Of a stretch of DNA of 64,000 nucleotides, positions 24,400 through 35,866 are shown piece by piece. The DNA is taken from positions 12,411,496-12,475,495 of the forward strand of contig CM060857.1 of assembly GCA_030737835.1 (NCBI GenBank), read 5' to 3'. The position numbers and the translations under genes are program-made. The notes beneath the pieces were generated by a model, which worked only from the letters and a program-made list of their open reading frames with translations, was not told the DNA's origin and did not search any database. This stretch comes from Acorus gramineus. Taxonomy: Eukaryota; Streptophyta; Magnoliopsida; Acorales; Acoraceae. The first letter of the stretch is position 1, and every line of letters begins with the position of its first letter.

Positions 24400-24555
24400 A
24401 AAGAATCCGATCCGTCCAAAAATCCCCTCTTTTGTGTCTCTGTCAATCCCGCTTAGGGTTTCTCTCGCAAGGGCCGCCCAAAGGAGCTCCAGGAACCCCA
24501 ACTCGGCGAGGAGGAGGAGAGGCTTTCCGCGGAGCGATTTCCAGAAGTGCGTGGT
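24400..24555 (+). other. Exon-like 5'UTR island with splice donor, gene unknown
   Basis: A GC-rich island containing TTAGGGTTTCTCTCGC, a common motif of plant 5' leaders, followed by GCGTGGTGAGTTC, a good splice donor at 24554-24555. It could be a non-coding first exon of a gene further right on +; the Rpp21-like gene at 29285 is the only candidate, 4.7 kb away. No matching island is seen in the other arm. Function unproven. Confidence 0.35.
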
Positions 24556-25287
24556 GAGTTCTAAAGCTTCTCTGACGTCGATTCATTGTATCGAACAATT
24601 GATTTCGCGATGTTTGTGGTAGTTTTTCAGTTCTTATTGGTGCATATGGTGACAGAAAACGAACGGGTTGGGTTTAGAAGTTCTCAATCATGCAGACTGC
24701 GTTTTTTTTTTTCTCTCTGTGTTCTGTTTTGATTGTATTTGTATTTTTTTAATGTCATTTTTTTTCTGTTCTGTATGTTTTGTTTTGGTTGTCATTTGTT
24801 ATTGTGATGCCTACTATATATGGGACTGTGTGCACCTCAGAAGATATATGTATATATATGTGTGTGTATATATATAGAGAGAGAGAGATGGGTGGGGGAA
24901 GGGCTAGATGAGAAGTAGGTTTGTTTTGGGTCAGGTGAAATTGAGCGTTTTCAAATTAAATTATGAAAATTTTGGCCCCCAAATACAAACTTGGTACTAA
25001 ATAAATGGCATTGTGTCACCACTTACCAGCTTGGAGGGAGGAATATATACCTCTATTCCATTATGATTGCAGGGAAGAATTAGGATACGATTGCAAGAAT
25101 TGTATTATATCTGTTTGTTATAAAATTGTCTTATATTAGTTGGACTTGTTTGGAATATGTGCGGGAGTGGTGAAAGATAAGTGCTTGCAGGTATGTTTGA
25201 TGTTTTTCAAGTATGTTAATTACGCTGAATGTTAGTGCTCTAGGACATTAGTTGAAGGGCTTCAGTCCCTTTTTTTTGGTCCCACTT

Positions 25288-25523
25288 TCAGGGGCTGTTT
25301 GGAAGCATCGTTTGAACATGTTTTTGCTTTTGAAGAAATTAAAAAGTGCAAACATGTTCTCAAACGGCTCCAAAAAAACATGCTTAATTAAAAAATTTGT
25401 TTGTGCTTTAAGTAGAAAAAAATTGATTTTTTAAATGGTAAAGAAAATGAGCTTCTTAGAAATCAGTTTTACTAAGTTACTTTATACAAAATCATATTTC
25501 AATTAGGTTTTCAAACAAATCTC
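25288..25523. mobile_element. Possible small MITE
   Basis: Ends GGGGCTGTTTGGAAGC (left) and GAGATTTGTTTGAAAACC (right, on minus) with an AT-rich non-coding interior. Flanking triplets are TCA and TAA, so the duplication is imperfect. Similar in design to the MITEs at 19139, 47550 and 58968. Confidence 0.38.
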
Positions 25524-25946
25524 TAATCATATCCCTTTATTTGAGGGTATATATGAAATTCATACGTGAGGTTCTTTATTAGCATATGCATTTCAAATAA
25601 AAGAAAAGATCTGAAGATTAAAATTAAGGCTGAAAAATGAGTTGATATATCTTTAATCATAGTTGAAAACTTGTCAAACTCGACAGTCATTATATTTGCC
25701 AAGACTGTATATAAACAGAAATATCATTTAAAAAAAACAAGATCATTTCAGAAACATGTTGTATAACTGCAGTTCAGTAAGAGAAAATACTAGCTAGAAT
25801 ACATAAAAAAGTTATTGTGGAAATGTCTACAGCACATCTCTTTTACAAGATTCACAGTTTCTTCAACTACACTTAACCAAATAAAAAACAAAAGTTCAAA
25901 ATTACAGACAGAGACAACCATAAAAAAGCAGAAGTATATTGTTTAA

Positions 25947-26584
25947 GAGCATCTCCAATCCCATACCCAAACATTTACTTAAACTTAAATTTGAGTAAAA
26001 ATCTCCCAAAACCCTCTCCAACCATTTACTCATACCAAATCAAGCTTTTACTCAAATCTTTACCCAAATCAAGGGAGACTCAAAGTTTTACCCAAATTTT
26101 TAACATCTCTTTTTTTTCCTTTATCTCCACATTTTTTTCTAATGTAACATTTTTTTTTCCCTTCAACTCCACCTTTAATTTAATTATATTACATGTTTTC
26201 CCACCCCTCAAAATTTTCACCATCTCTTGAAATCCAAAAAAAAAAAAAAAAGTAGTCTTCTTTCTTAAGTCTTCATTTTTGTTTTTTATCTTCTTATTTT
26301 TACTCCAATAAAAAAATATTACTTTTACCTTTTTTAAAAAAAATTGGATGATAATAATTTTTAAATTTAAATATTTTGAAGGAAAGAAAAATTGAGTAGT
26401 AAAAATATTTGGGGAAAAGACTTTGAAAATGTTTATATGAAATAATTAAAAAAAGATGTGGGATTTTTAAAAGATTTGAGTAAAACACAAAGTGATGGTT
26501 GGAGACACATCATATCAAATGAAACTTTTACTCAAATTTTAATTGAAATTTAAGTATAGGTTTGAGTAAAGGCTGGAGATGGCC
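25947..26584. mobile_element. Harbinger-like MITE with GAGCATCTCCA ends, TAA target duplication
   Basis: Left end GAGCATCTCCAATCCC after TAA; right end on minus GGCCATCTCCAGCC before TAA. Related TTTGAGTAAA and TTTACTCAAA words lie near both ends. GAGCATCTCCA ends with three-base TWA duplications are typical of plant PIF/Harbinger-type MITEs. About 640 bp, no coding sequence. Confidence 0.62.
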
Positions 26585-27727
26585 TAAGGGCATCTAATTA
26601 ATATATGGGTTAAGTAGTTTCATTAATTGTAAATCTTCTTTGTTGATCATTGATGATAGATGAAAGCCTGAAACTATTGGATGGCTATTTTATAAAAGTG
26701 GCAACCTCAAAACTCAAAAGTGGATAAACGAAGGGATACAATTCAATGAGAATTCTATTTCACACAGTGCCCTCTCTTTCACTCTGTGTATATATGTATA
26801 GGTTAGGTTAGATTAGATTCTACTTTTACAGGGCCACATAGTGATATAATTGGATTCCAAAAACACAGAAAAAGGAAGAAACTTTGAATCTATCGATGCA
26901 TGGAAAAAAAGGAAGTTTATAGCACCTATTAAAAAAATTGTTTGGAATTGTTGAATATAGATGCGTGAATTTATTGATGGGGAGATGAGGCAGTGGATCC
27001 ATGATTGATATTTTGCTCGGGAAAAAATAAGCTACATGTCTAATGAGAAATTTGGAGGATGTGGAGGTTCTCTTGTATAGAATGGAGATGTGCAAGTTTT
27101 TGTTGTACAGTCAATGCCCAAAATTCTGTGATACCTGTCCAGAAAATGGGGATGGGCCAAAATTTTCCTTTGGTTAATGAATGCATTTTGAGAGTGGAGT
27201 GGGAGAAGAAAATGAACCCCTTTAGTTTTATTTGAAACTTAATTATAGTGTAAACCAATCCATTTTTTTGTGGGTGGCATTGAAGGAGAATCTGAATTTA
27301 ATTTGATGTCAGAATCCATCCAGCTGATCTATTTTATAGTGGAACATAGCACATCCTGAACTAAATTGTACTTGTCTTCAAAAGCTGGATTTAGAATTGT
27401 ACTTGTCTTCAAAAGCTGGATTTAGAAGTGTAAGATAACTGAAATGTGTGTCCTGAGTTGAGTATGTCTTTTGCTGAAAGTGAACAAAATAATCACAAGT
27501 TCATGGTTATTGTTAGAATAAAGGAAACCTTATAGATACACAAATAAAACCTTAAAATACCATAACAGGAAATTATGAAAACTAGGAAAGTAATAATGAC
27601 TCAATATTGTCATAATAATGACTTTTAAAACCCCTCCCAAACTCTAAAGGGCAAATCCTCCAGAGTTTTGTGTGTTCCGTATCTCTCTCCCTCTCCTTCT
27701 CTCTCTTGTTTCAGTTTGTTTATGATC

Positions 27728-28773
27728 AGTGTTCTGATATGTGCTATGTGCGGCCGCATAGGCCAGAAAGCAGGGATATGCGGGCAACACCGGCATAGGC
27801 ACCACATATGCGTTTATGCGCCTTCTTTTTCAGTGAATTAAAATGGGCCTGCCCGACCTGTGTAACACTTAAAAATAAAAATAAAAATGGGGTCTTCTTC
27901 TCTGTCTCGACCAGCTGCCCTAACATTTGTCCTTCTCCTTCCCTTCAACAAATTAACCTCCGACCGCAGAGATCTACTCCCCCCCTTCGACGGTTCGACC
28001 TGCTCGACCACCGACCTCCACAGCTCCACTGCAGTAATCTGCTCCTTCTTCGACCATCAACCTCCACGGTTCCACCGCAGCGACCCCGAATAAGTCGGTC
28101 TCTCCTTCTCCATCTCTCCACCATCTGCCGCGTTCCGACTCCTGGTGAGTATTGTCCATTTTTATGTGATACCTAGATGGTCAGATCCAGTATTCTCAGT
28201 GGTCCTTTATGGGTTTTTGATTTGTGTGGATGTTTTATGGTTCGTGTTTGATTCATGGATTGTTGAGGGGCTCCTGTTTTACACAGGAACTGCATTTGAT
28301 TCTCTTCTCTCTGTATCTATTCAGTTTGTTGGGCTGCATTGATTCAATAATTTCAATCATTGTTATTTTCATTGGCATTTGATGATATAAATGACAAAGA
28401 ATATATTTATCTCTCTCTCTCAGTCGAAGTCCCTCCTTCGTTGTATATTTATATGAAATATATGTATGATTGTCTGATTTGTATATGGTTTTGGTATATA
28501 AGTTACATTGAATGGCATCATTCTTTAGAAGATCAAGTTAAAAAGCTATAAGCTTTCAACAGAGATGCTTGGAATCTTGGATTATGGTTGATATAGATAT
28601 ACCACATCTCATTTTGTTTATTACTAAACATAATTCAAACACTTGATCAAATCATTCATTTTTTAACATTTATTAATAAAAAATTACAGACAGTATATAC
28701 TCCCCCGCATACCGCATGTACTCTGTGCAGTACCCCAACTGCACGTAAACCGTATATCGCATATCAGAACACT
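27728..28773. mobile_element. Non-autonomous hAT-like element inserted in arm A
   Basis: Terminal inverted repeats AGTGTTCTGATATGTG (left) and AGTGTTCTGATATGCG (right, on minus), then subterminal repeats of GCATAT and GCGG words, as in hAT elements. Flanking GTTTATGA/ACTTATGA are an imperfect 8-bp target duplication. The other arm of the inverted duplication has the uninterrupted site, so this inserted after the duplication. The interior at 27890-28145 resembles a C/T-rich plant 5' leader ending in the donor CTCCTG/GTGAGT, perhaps the leader of a lost transposase gene or a captured exon. Confidence 0.72.
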
Positions 28774-29284
28774 ACTTATGATATTTGATCGATGGATTCG
28801 ATTTGTTTTTGATGTGTTTTTGGTTTATTTTGGGGTTAGATTCTGATGATATGTTAGATTTATTTTTTGATGTCTGTGGGTTTTGAATGTCCCCCCAGCG
28901 AGTGACTGAAGTTGTTTATTTTGGGCTGATATGATCAGTTTTGTTTGTCAGTATTATTGTTTGATCAAAACAGATGGACTGTGTTGTGTTTCATGTTAAT
29001 TTTGTGTTTGTCATTAGGTTTTTGGGACAATATGCACTTTTTTTTGGGTCGGTGGAATTGGAATCGTTCAATTCTTTTTTATGCTTGTCAGGTTGAACCC
29101 GGATTTTTCATTGAACACCCAAAATCGGGGTTTTTAAGATTTCCCCAAATTTGCCTCCAGACGGTTCCTTAAAAGAAAATCCTTGAGGGTGGTTTTGATT
29201 TTTACCTTTGATTCTACGAGTTTTGCGACGTGTGACATACGAACGACGGTGAAGGTTCTAACGGAGAGTTCATTTTTCTGACCC

Positions 29285-30148
29285 ATGGCCAAGAAAGAAG
29301 GCCATGGGAAGTTTCTAATGAGCAATGGTAGTAACAGAAATCAGAATCTGACACTCCGAGAGGAAAACACCGGAAAGAAACGGGTGAGCATCAGCACGAT
29401 CTTGAAGGTACAACACCTACAGAGGTTGGCCACGTGGGCCGGAGGCGAAGCCTCTGTGGCTCCGCTAGGTGCCCTTCTCGGCCACCACCTGGCATCAATT
29501 GCCGAGGCCGAGGGGGTTCCTCTTGACCAGTCCCTCTTCCCTTGCCAGAGGTATCACTGCATGAATGTATTCCTTGTCTAAGCATTGCATTTTTTCGAAC
29601 AGTTTCCTGATTGGGCGTCGTGCAGGTGTGAGACAATCCTTCAACCAGGTTATAACTGCACCGTGCGTATCGAAAGAGGCGCACACAAGGCGAGGCGGCA
29701 CAAAGGTTCTACAGTCCCAATGCAGAACAGTGTGGTTTATACATGCAAATTCTGTTCTCACAGGAACCTGAAAAGAGGCGGCACAAAAGGGTATGTAAAG
29801 GAGATATCAACTGCAAAGAAGAAGCTGGAAAAAGGCCCTCCAAGTGGATCAGAAAATTCCGAGAAGATGAAAGGAACAGGTCCTGATGTTATCTCATCTA
29901 AACCAGGAATTCAGTGCAGTCCAGCAACGCCGTTCAAGAAAATGTGTATCAGCTCTTCTTCAGAGAACAAGAAGCCTTGTAACAAGGTGGCTGTGAATAG
30001 TGGTGGTTGTGCGGATTCAGCACCGACCAATGGGCGCTCGAAGAAACGCAGGCGAAAATCGTGGAGTAGCCTGAAGGAGATTGTTGAGAGTAAGGAGCGG
30101 GAGGCATCAGGGAAATCAGGTGGGTTGGCAGTCCCATTTGCCTTGTGA
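29285..30148 (+). CDS. RNase P/MRP Rpr2-Rpp21-Snm1 domain protein, copy A
   Basis: Exons 29285-29550 and 29626-30148 with a 75-base intron (donor GTATCA, acceptor CGTGCAG); 262 residues. The domain begins in a helical region (STILKVQHLQRLATWA, residues 37-52). Its zinc site is C87-x2-C90 (CQRC, created across the splice junction) and C129-x2-C132 (CKFC), with LQPGYNCTVRIERG and SHRNLKRG between and after, as in Rpp21/Rpr2/Snm1 proteins. In yeast and animals these are zinc subunits of RNase P or MRP that process tRNA and rRNA precursors. The tail is Ser/Lys-rich with a basic SKKRRRKSW stretch that looks like a nuclear signal. Its partner is the near-identical gene at 32911-33774, tail to tail. 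Frame and splice sites are whole. Role in a given complex is inferred. Confidence 0.9.
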
Positions 30149-30260
30149 TGATATGGCATTCATTTTTTTTCTTTTTTTCTTTTTTATGATAATGATGATA
30201 TCATTATTTTTGTTACCTTGGCAATCTGTCTTTTCAAACAGAATTGAAGCAAAAATCATA

Positions 30261-30873
30261 GATGCATATGCTTTCATTTATCATCATTCCAACGTGTTCT
30301 GGATTTTTTGTTTGAAGGCATATACTTATCCATTGAAGCCCTTCCCTTAACAAAAGTGAAATATATATGCATTTAAAAACCAAGCAATTTAGGGGGTTAT
30401 ATGCATTTAAAAACTTTTTTTATTTTTATTTTTTCTCCTCTGTTCCCAGCGTTAACAAAGAAATGATGATCGTTCACTACTGTCTGATCAAATCTTTTGA
30501 AAACCCCACCAACAGAACGGCTTAAACACATACAGAATCAGAGATTACATTCTTAGGGCTAGTGTGCAAACTCTAGGGAAAGGATTTCTCATTAAGAGAA
30601 ATCCATATACATAATAAATTTTACTTAAGACATGTATAAATGATTACAAGAATTAGAGAATTTTAAATTAAGGAGAATAAGACTGAATGTTAAACTGAAC
30701 CTTAATAACAAAATCAATTGTTGTTCAATTTAATTATCACACTGTAAAAATAGATTAATCAGATGCTTTTGAAATTACAGGAATATCAGCTTCATTTGGT
30801 GAATTGAGCAGAGCATGTCCGGTTGGAAAAAATTTGTTGTTATCGTCTCTCTTTTAGACTTGTTATGTTATAG
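30261..30873. other. Spacer after gene A
   Basis: AT-rich DNA between the end of strong arm homology and the first 375-bp repeat. No gene recognised. It lies between two convergent genes, so read-through transcription from either is possible. Confidence 0.4.
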
Positions 30874-31575
30874 ATATAGTATTTCCGATATAGATTTTTT
30901 TTTTGAAAATAGGTTTGGAGAATATTTCTTAAGATTACTTTAATAATCACCCAGATCTCACATTTATATTATTCTCATTTATAAAAGAATTGATTCAAGC
31001 TTATGTATTGCGTATGTTTGGTGAGAATTATTGACTTCGAGTACATGCTCAATGTTGATGGAGGGGACTTATTTCATGATGACATGAAGAATCCCATTGA
31101 TGTTGATTTGACGTTAATGATTTAAATTCAAGTAACCGACGTTTCATTTAAAGACCATTCGACGCCTAACAACACAACTTTTTTGTTTGTATGGAAAATA
31201 ATGCGATGCATTGTAAAGCATTGTTTTAAATATTATAATATGTAATAATGTGGTGGAAATAGTATTTCCGATATAGGTTTTTTTTGTAAAAAAAAAAACA
31301 TTTTGAGAATATTTCTTATGATTACTTCAATAATTGCCCACACCTCACATTTATACTATTCTCATTTATAAATGAATTGATTTAAACTTATGTATTGCAT
31401 GTGTTTGGTGAGGATTATTGAATTCAAGTACGTGCCCCATATTGAATTAGGAGACTTATTTTTTGATCACGTGAAAAATCCCATTGACGTTAATTTGACA
31501 TTAATGATTCAAATTCAAATATTGACGTTCCATTGTAAAGATCATGGGACGCCTGTTCCAAATATATGTTATTGC
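30874..31575 (+). repeat. Two direct copies of a ~375-bp repeat
   Basis: Copies start with ATAGTATTTCCGATATAG at about 30874 and 31257 and share GAGAATATTTCTTA, CACATTTATA, GTTTGGTGAG, ATCCCATTGA and TTAATGATT in the same order. A third copy lies inverted at 32450-32795. Non-coding; family unknown. Confidence 0.65.
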
Positions 31576-31654
31576 AACATGTTTTGAATTTTTTAGACAT
31601 ATATTTGTCTAATGAACTTTATACATTAACAAAAATGAAATATATATCCAATGA

Positions 31655-31990
31655 ATTGAATGTATATTTTGCTGATGATATCATTACTTTCTTAAATTCT
31701 CGACCTTCGTCTCTGCAGAATTTGTCCATCATGCTTGGTGATCTAGTGGCCCAGGCTTCAGACAAATCCTCATTTAAGAGTATATAATGGATTACAGATA
31801 TTCTGGGGTTTTCTGCCAGTCAGTTTCTTATTACATATCTTGGCCTTTCTCTACTCTCAGGTTATCAAAAACTTCATGTCAACCTTTTCTGGATAAAAGC
31901 AAACTAAGGTTGTCTGGATGGTCCAATAGGCTGCTTATCTTATGCTGCTATGCTAAAGCCTTTAAGAACTGTTCTTAATGGTATAATAGT
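31655..31990 (+). mobile_element. LINE reverse-transcriptase relic in the spacer
   Basis: Frames encode NVYFADDIITFLNSRPSSLQ, the catalytic FADD block of LINE reverse transcriptase. They continue with ITYLGLSL in one frame and SCQPFLDKSKLRLSGWSNRLL in another, matching the conserved YLGVPL and C..LLDK...R...W...LS order of plant L1-type LINEs. Frame changes show it is decayed. No poly(A) tail found. Confidence 0.7.
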
Positions 31991-32329
31991 ATAGTTTTTG
32001 GTCTCATTTGATTTGGGGACAATGGATAGTTGTATTTTCTTCTGTCTTTTGGCTGCCCTACCATTGAGGATGGCAGAGTTATATTTTTGTTTTAATTCTG
32101 TACCTTTCTGGTCCATGCTGAATATTTGTGAAATACATAAGCCTCTCCAGTTTTAATGTGTGTGGCAACTTCTCGCAGATATATACAGTGTATATATGAT
32201 TGGAGGAGATGGGGGAGACATGACTACACATGGGACTGCAAATAAAGACTGCACCCAAAAAAATGTTGGAGGGTGTTATTTCAGGAGTCAACAAAATTCA
32301 AACAATGAATAAAAAAACAGTAGTAATAT

Positions 32330-32795
32330 TTCTTAGATCACATTCATTAATATTGATAGATGTGAGGTGTGGATGATTACTGAAGTAATCTTAAGAAATA
32401 TTCTCAAAATATATTTTCAAAAAATAATTATTACACATTATATATATTTGAAATTATGTTTTACTGTGCATCATCACGTTCTTTTTGTATAAGCAAAAAA
32501 ATTTTTTGTGAGACATCACATGGTCTTTACTATGAAACATCAGTACTTGAGTTTGAATCATTAACATCAAATCAACATCAATGAGATTCCTCACATTATC
32601 AAGAAATAAATTCCCTCTATTGAATTCAATAATCCTCACCAAACACATGCAGTACATAAACTTGAATCAATTCATTTATAAATGTGAATAGTATAAATGT
32701 GAGGTGTGGATGATTATTGAAGTAATTTAAGAAATATTCTCAAAAATATATATATATTTTAAAAAGAGCCTATACCAGAAATACTATTTCCATGC
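32330..32795 (-). repeat. Inverted copy (plus a partial one) of the ~375-bp repeat
   Basis: Read on minus from 32795: GGAAATAGTATTTCTGGTATAG, GAGAATATTTCTTAA, CACACCTCACATTTATA, GTTTGGTGAGGATTATTGAA, matching 30874-31575. A partial further copy at 32330-32410 repeats GAGAATATTTCTTAAGATT. It marks the inner end of arm B. Confidence 0.65.
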
Positions 32796-32910
32796 ATCAG
32801 TTCTGGTTGAAATGACAAAAAAATTATTCTCCTTGCCAAGATCAAAAGAATAACATCATTATCATCATCAAAAAGAAGAGATTTGGATACAAAAAAGGAA
32901 TGCCATATCA

Positions 32911-33774
32911 TCACAAGGCAAATGGGATTGCCAACCCACCTAATTTCCCTGACGCCTGCTGCTCTTTCCTCTCAACAATCTCCTTCAGGCTACTCCATGA
33001 TTTTCGCCTGCGTTTCTTCGAGCGCACATCGCCCGGTGCTGAATCTGCACAACCACCGATATTCACAGAACCCTTGTTCCAAGGCTTCTTGTTCTCTGAA
33101 GAAGAGCTGATACACATTTTCTTGAACGGGGTTGCTGGACTGCACTGAATTCCTGGTTTAGAAGAGATAACATCAATACCTGTTCCTCTCATCTTCTCAG
33201 AATTCTTTGATCCACTAGGAGGGCCTTTTTCCAGCTTCATCTTTGCAGTTGATATCTCCTTTACATACCCTTTCGTGCCACCTCTTTTCAGGTTCCTGTG
33301 AGAACAGAATTTGCATGTATAAACCACACTGTTCTGCATTGGGACTGTAGAACCTTTGTGCCGCCTCGCCTTGTGTGTGCCTCTTTCGATACGCACGGTG
33401 CAGTTATAACCTGGTTGAAGGATGGTCTCACACCTGCACGACGCCCAATCAGGAAACTGTTCGAAAGAATGCAATGCTTAGACAAGGAATACATTCATGC
33501 AGTGATACCTCTGGCAAGGGAAGAGGGACTGGTCAAGAGGAACCCCCTCGGCCTCGGCAACAGAGGCCAGGCGGTGGCCAAGTAGGGCTCCCAACGGAGC
33601 CACCAAGGCCTCCCCTCCAACCCACGTGGCCAATCTCTGTAGGTGTTGTACCTTCAAGATCGTGCTGACGCTCACCCGTTTCTTTCCGGTGTTTTCCTCT
33701 CGGAGCGTCAGATTCTGATTTCTGTTACTACTGTTGCTCATTAAAGACTTCCGGTGGCCTTCTTTCTTGGCCAT
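32911..33774 (-). CDS. RNase P/MRP Rpr2-Rpp21-Snm1 domain protein, copy B
   Basis: Exons 33774-33509 and 33433-32911 on minus, with a 75-base intron at the same position as in copy A; 262 residues. By hand count it differs from copy A at roughly 25 positions (for example ATWVGGEALVAP for ATWAGGEASVAP, and KKPWNKGSV for KKPCNKVAV near residue 200), none in the zinc site CQRC...CKFC or in the LQPGYNCTVRIERG core. Differences concentrate in the Ser/Lys-rich tail, as expected if both proteins are under constraint in the domain. Splice sites are the same. Convergent with copy A across a 2.76-kb spacer, so overlapping 3' transcripts could form double-stranded RNA. Confidence 0.9.
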
Positions 33775-33971
33775 TGATCAGAAAAATAAACTCTCAGTCA
33801 GAACATTCACCGTCATTCGTCTGCCACCCGTATTCGAAGGTGAAAAATCAAAGCCCTCCTCCAGGGTTTTCTTTCAAGGGACCGTTTGGAGGCGAAATTG
33901 GGAAAATCCTAAAAATTCTGAATTTGGGTGTTCAATGAAAAGTCCGGGTCAACCTGACAAGCATAAAAAAG

Positions 33972-34890
33972 TGTTATTACTCGCAATATTATTTGCAATC
34001 ATACTTTTAATATATTTTAATATTTTTCAAAAAGTATATTTTTATAAATTAATGAACTAAACACCCCCATCTTGCATGTACTTTATGTATACTTTATCCA
34101 ATGAAATATATAATTCACTAGATAACAGGACTATAACTTGGGGCTGTGTATAAAGGTTGTTCGTCATAGCTTTAATTTAAAAAAACTGCTCCAGATGTGG
34201 TACTTCGGTTTGTAAAAGTGAAAGAAACAAATTGACAAAACAAGATAAACAATTTTCTTTATAATAAACAAAAACAACATCTTTACCACAAATAAGCAAC
34301 AGAGCCAGTCATTGAATATACAACAAAGAAAGGGCGATGATATACTTAGTCAATCCTATGGATCTTATCGAGTATATACTTGATCAGGGAAAATACAAAA
34401 AAAGGCATGCATTCAATTCATTCAAGTATGAACTTCATTTTTTTAAAAGATATATATTGCATGAGGCATGTATATACCTTCTAAAAAAGGCATGTATATC
34501 ATCAAGTATATCGATTTTACGTTATAAAATTGTGGTAGCTGAGAGTCTACCTTTTATTTTTTAAAAAAAGTATTTCATTAGACATGTATATACCTTGAAA
34601 ATATTTAAAAACAGATTAATACTGCAGGACTGACTGTCCCTAACATTTTTCATTAAGTAAATGCTCATAGCATAACTGCTGCAATGGCAGATAAATGTAC
34701 TCAGAAGGGTGACTCCCAGTACAAACCCGCATATATTCTACATAAATTCCACACAGAAATCAATATGTGATTGAGCAATAAGACTGAAAATGCTACAGAC
34801 AACCTCTAAAATTATAAATATTTATTAGATTGTGAATAAAATTAATAGATTCTAATATACCAAAACACCATTCCTCACACATGGCAAATC
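33972..34890. other. Arm-B-specific insertion, unclassified
   Basis: AT-rich DNA with no counterpart in arm A, where the flanks meet between 29075 and 29080. Contains repeated GGCATGTATATACCTT words at about 34460-34600. Either an insertion in B or a deletion in A; no transposon termini recognised. Confidence 0.4.
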
Positions 34891-35083
34891 AACAAAAGAA
34901 TTCAACAATTCCAATATCATCAACCCAAACAAAAGCGCTTATTGTCCCAAAAACCTAATGACAAACACAAAATAACGTGAAACACAACATGGTCCATCTG
35001 TTTCGATCAGACAATAACACTAATAGACCAAACCGATCATATCAGCCCAATAATCCATTTCGGTTGCTAGCCAACAAAAGGAA

Positions 35084-35108
35084 GGGGGGGGGGGGGGGGG
35101 GGGGGGGG
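35084..35108 (+). repeat. Run of 25 G residues
   Basis: An uninterrupted G run in arm B, at the place where arm A has only a short run of six C residues on the transcribed strand (28894-28899). It is a strong G-quadruplex candidate and a likely site of slippage or assembly error. Confidence 0.8.
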
Positions 35109-35698
35109 CAACCTTCAAACACACAGACATCAAAAAATAAATCCCATATATCATCAGAATCTAGCCCCAAGTAGACGAAAAACACATCAAACACAATCGA
35201 ATCCATCGATCGAAATCATAATCAAACTAAAACAAGTGACAGAGGGCGAGAGAGATACAGAACACCTAAAATGTCTTTGACTGCAGGGAGACCCTAGTAT
35301 CCAACCGAATTCAATCGAGATGCTGAGATGCTGAAAAGTAAAACAAGATACTTAGATAAAACAAAGAAAAAGCGAATCAGAAGGGGATCCAAAAGTTACA
35401 GTTCTCGATCAATATGAAACTCTAATTCTTGCTTTTGGCATCTTCGACGAGAGAGAAAAGTGTGGCACCGAGTTTTTCTTTTCTTTTCTTTTCTTCTTTT
35501 GTTTCATTAGGGATGGAAGAGATGGCCATGCCAATGTTAACTTGCACACAATTAGATTTTTTTATATAAAGAATTGAATTTATTAATTAGAGAACAAAAA
35601 ATAAAACAACAGTTCTATCCTATATTAATTAAAGAACTTAAATAAAACAACAGATCTAAAATTTATAGGGAAATCCATACACTGATACATCGTCAAAC

Positions 35699-35866
35699 TT
35701 TTTTTTTTTTTGAAGTAAATGGTAGGCCGACACCCTTGAGAAATCCCAAAGGGAAAAACATAAGGGAAAACACAAATCAAAACAAGAAAAATGATCTCCT
35801 AAAAATGGGGACCGACCCATAAATGAAGCAAAATCAGGAACTACTCCTGAATAATAAGAAGCATGA
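35699..35866 (-). mobile_element. Short A-tailed retroposon
   Basis: On minus, about 155 bases end in a run of 13 A (T run at about 35699-35712). Flanks AGTTTGATGAGATATCA and AGTTTGACGATGTATCA form an imperfect 17-bp duplication, as left by LINE-mediated retroposition. The body resembles neither a host exon nor a tRNA-derived SINE that I know. A short LINE 3' piece or a new SINE are both possible. Confidence 0.42.

Larger units (their letters stand above)
26915..30260 (+). repeat. Arm A of a large inverted duplication
   Basis: Imperfect inverted counterpart of 32790-36725. Matching blocks, A against reversed B: 26915-27510 with 36725-36150; 27660-27735 plus 28774-28880 with about 35310-35110; 28900-29075 with about 35085-34890; 29080-30260 with 33970-32790, which covers the gene. 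Arm A carries a private hAT insertion (27728-28773); arm B has private DNA at about 33970-34890 and 35300-36150. Coding regions are about 90% identical at protein level by hand count. Confidence 0.88.

Noticed and set aside
29585-29625. Extended start for gene A's second exon (MHFFEQFPDWASCR...)
   Set aside because: This is intron read-through. Joining 29550 to 29626 restores the CQRC zinc pair, and the same intron exists in copy B.
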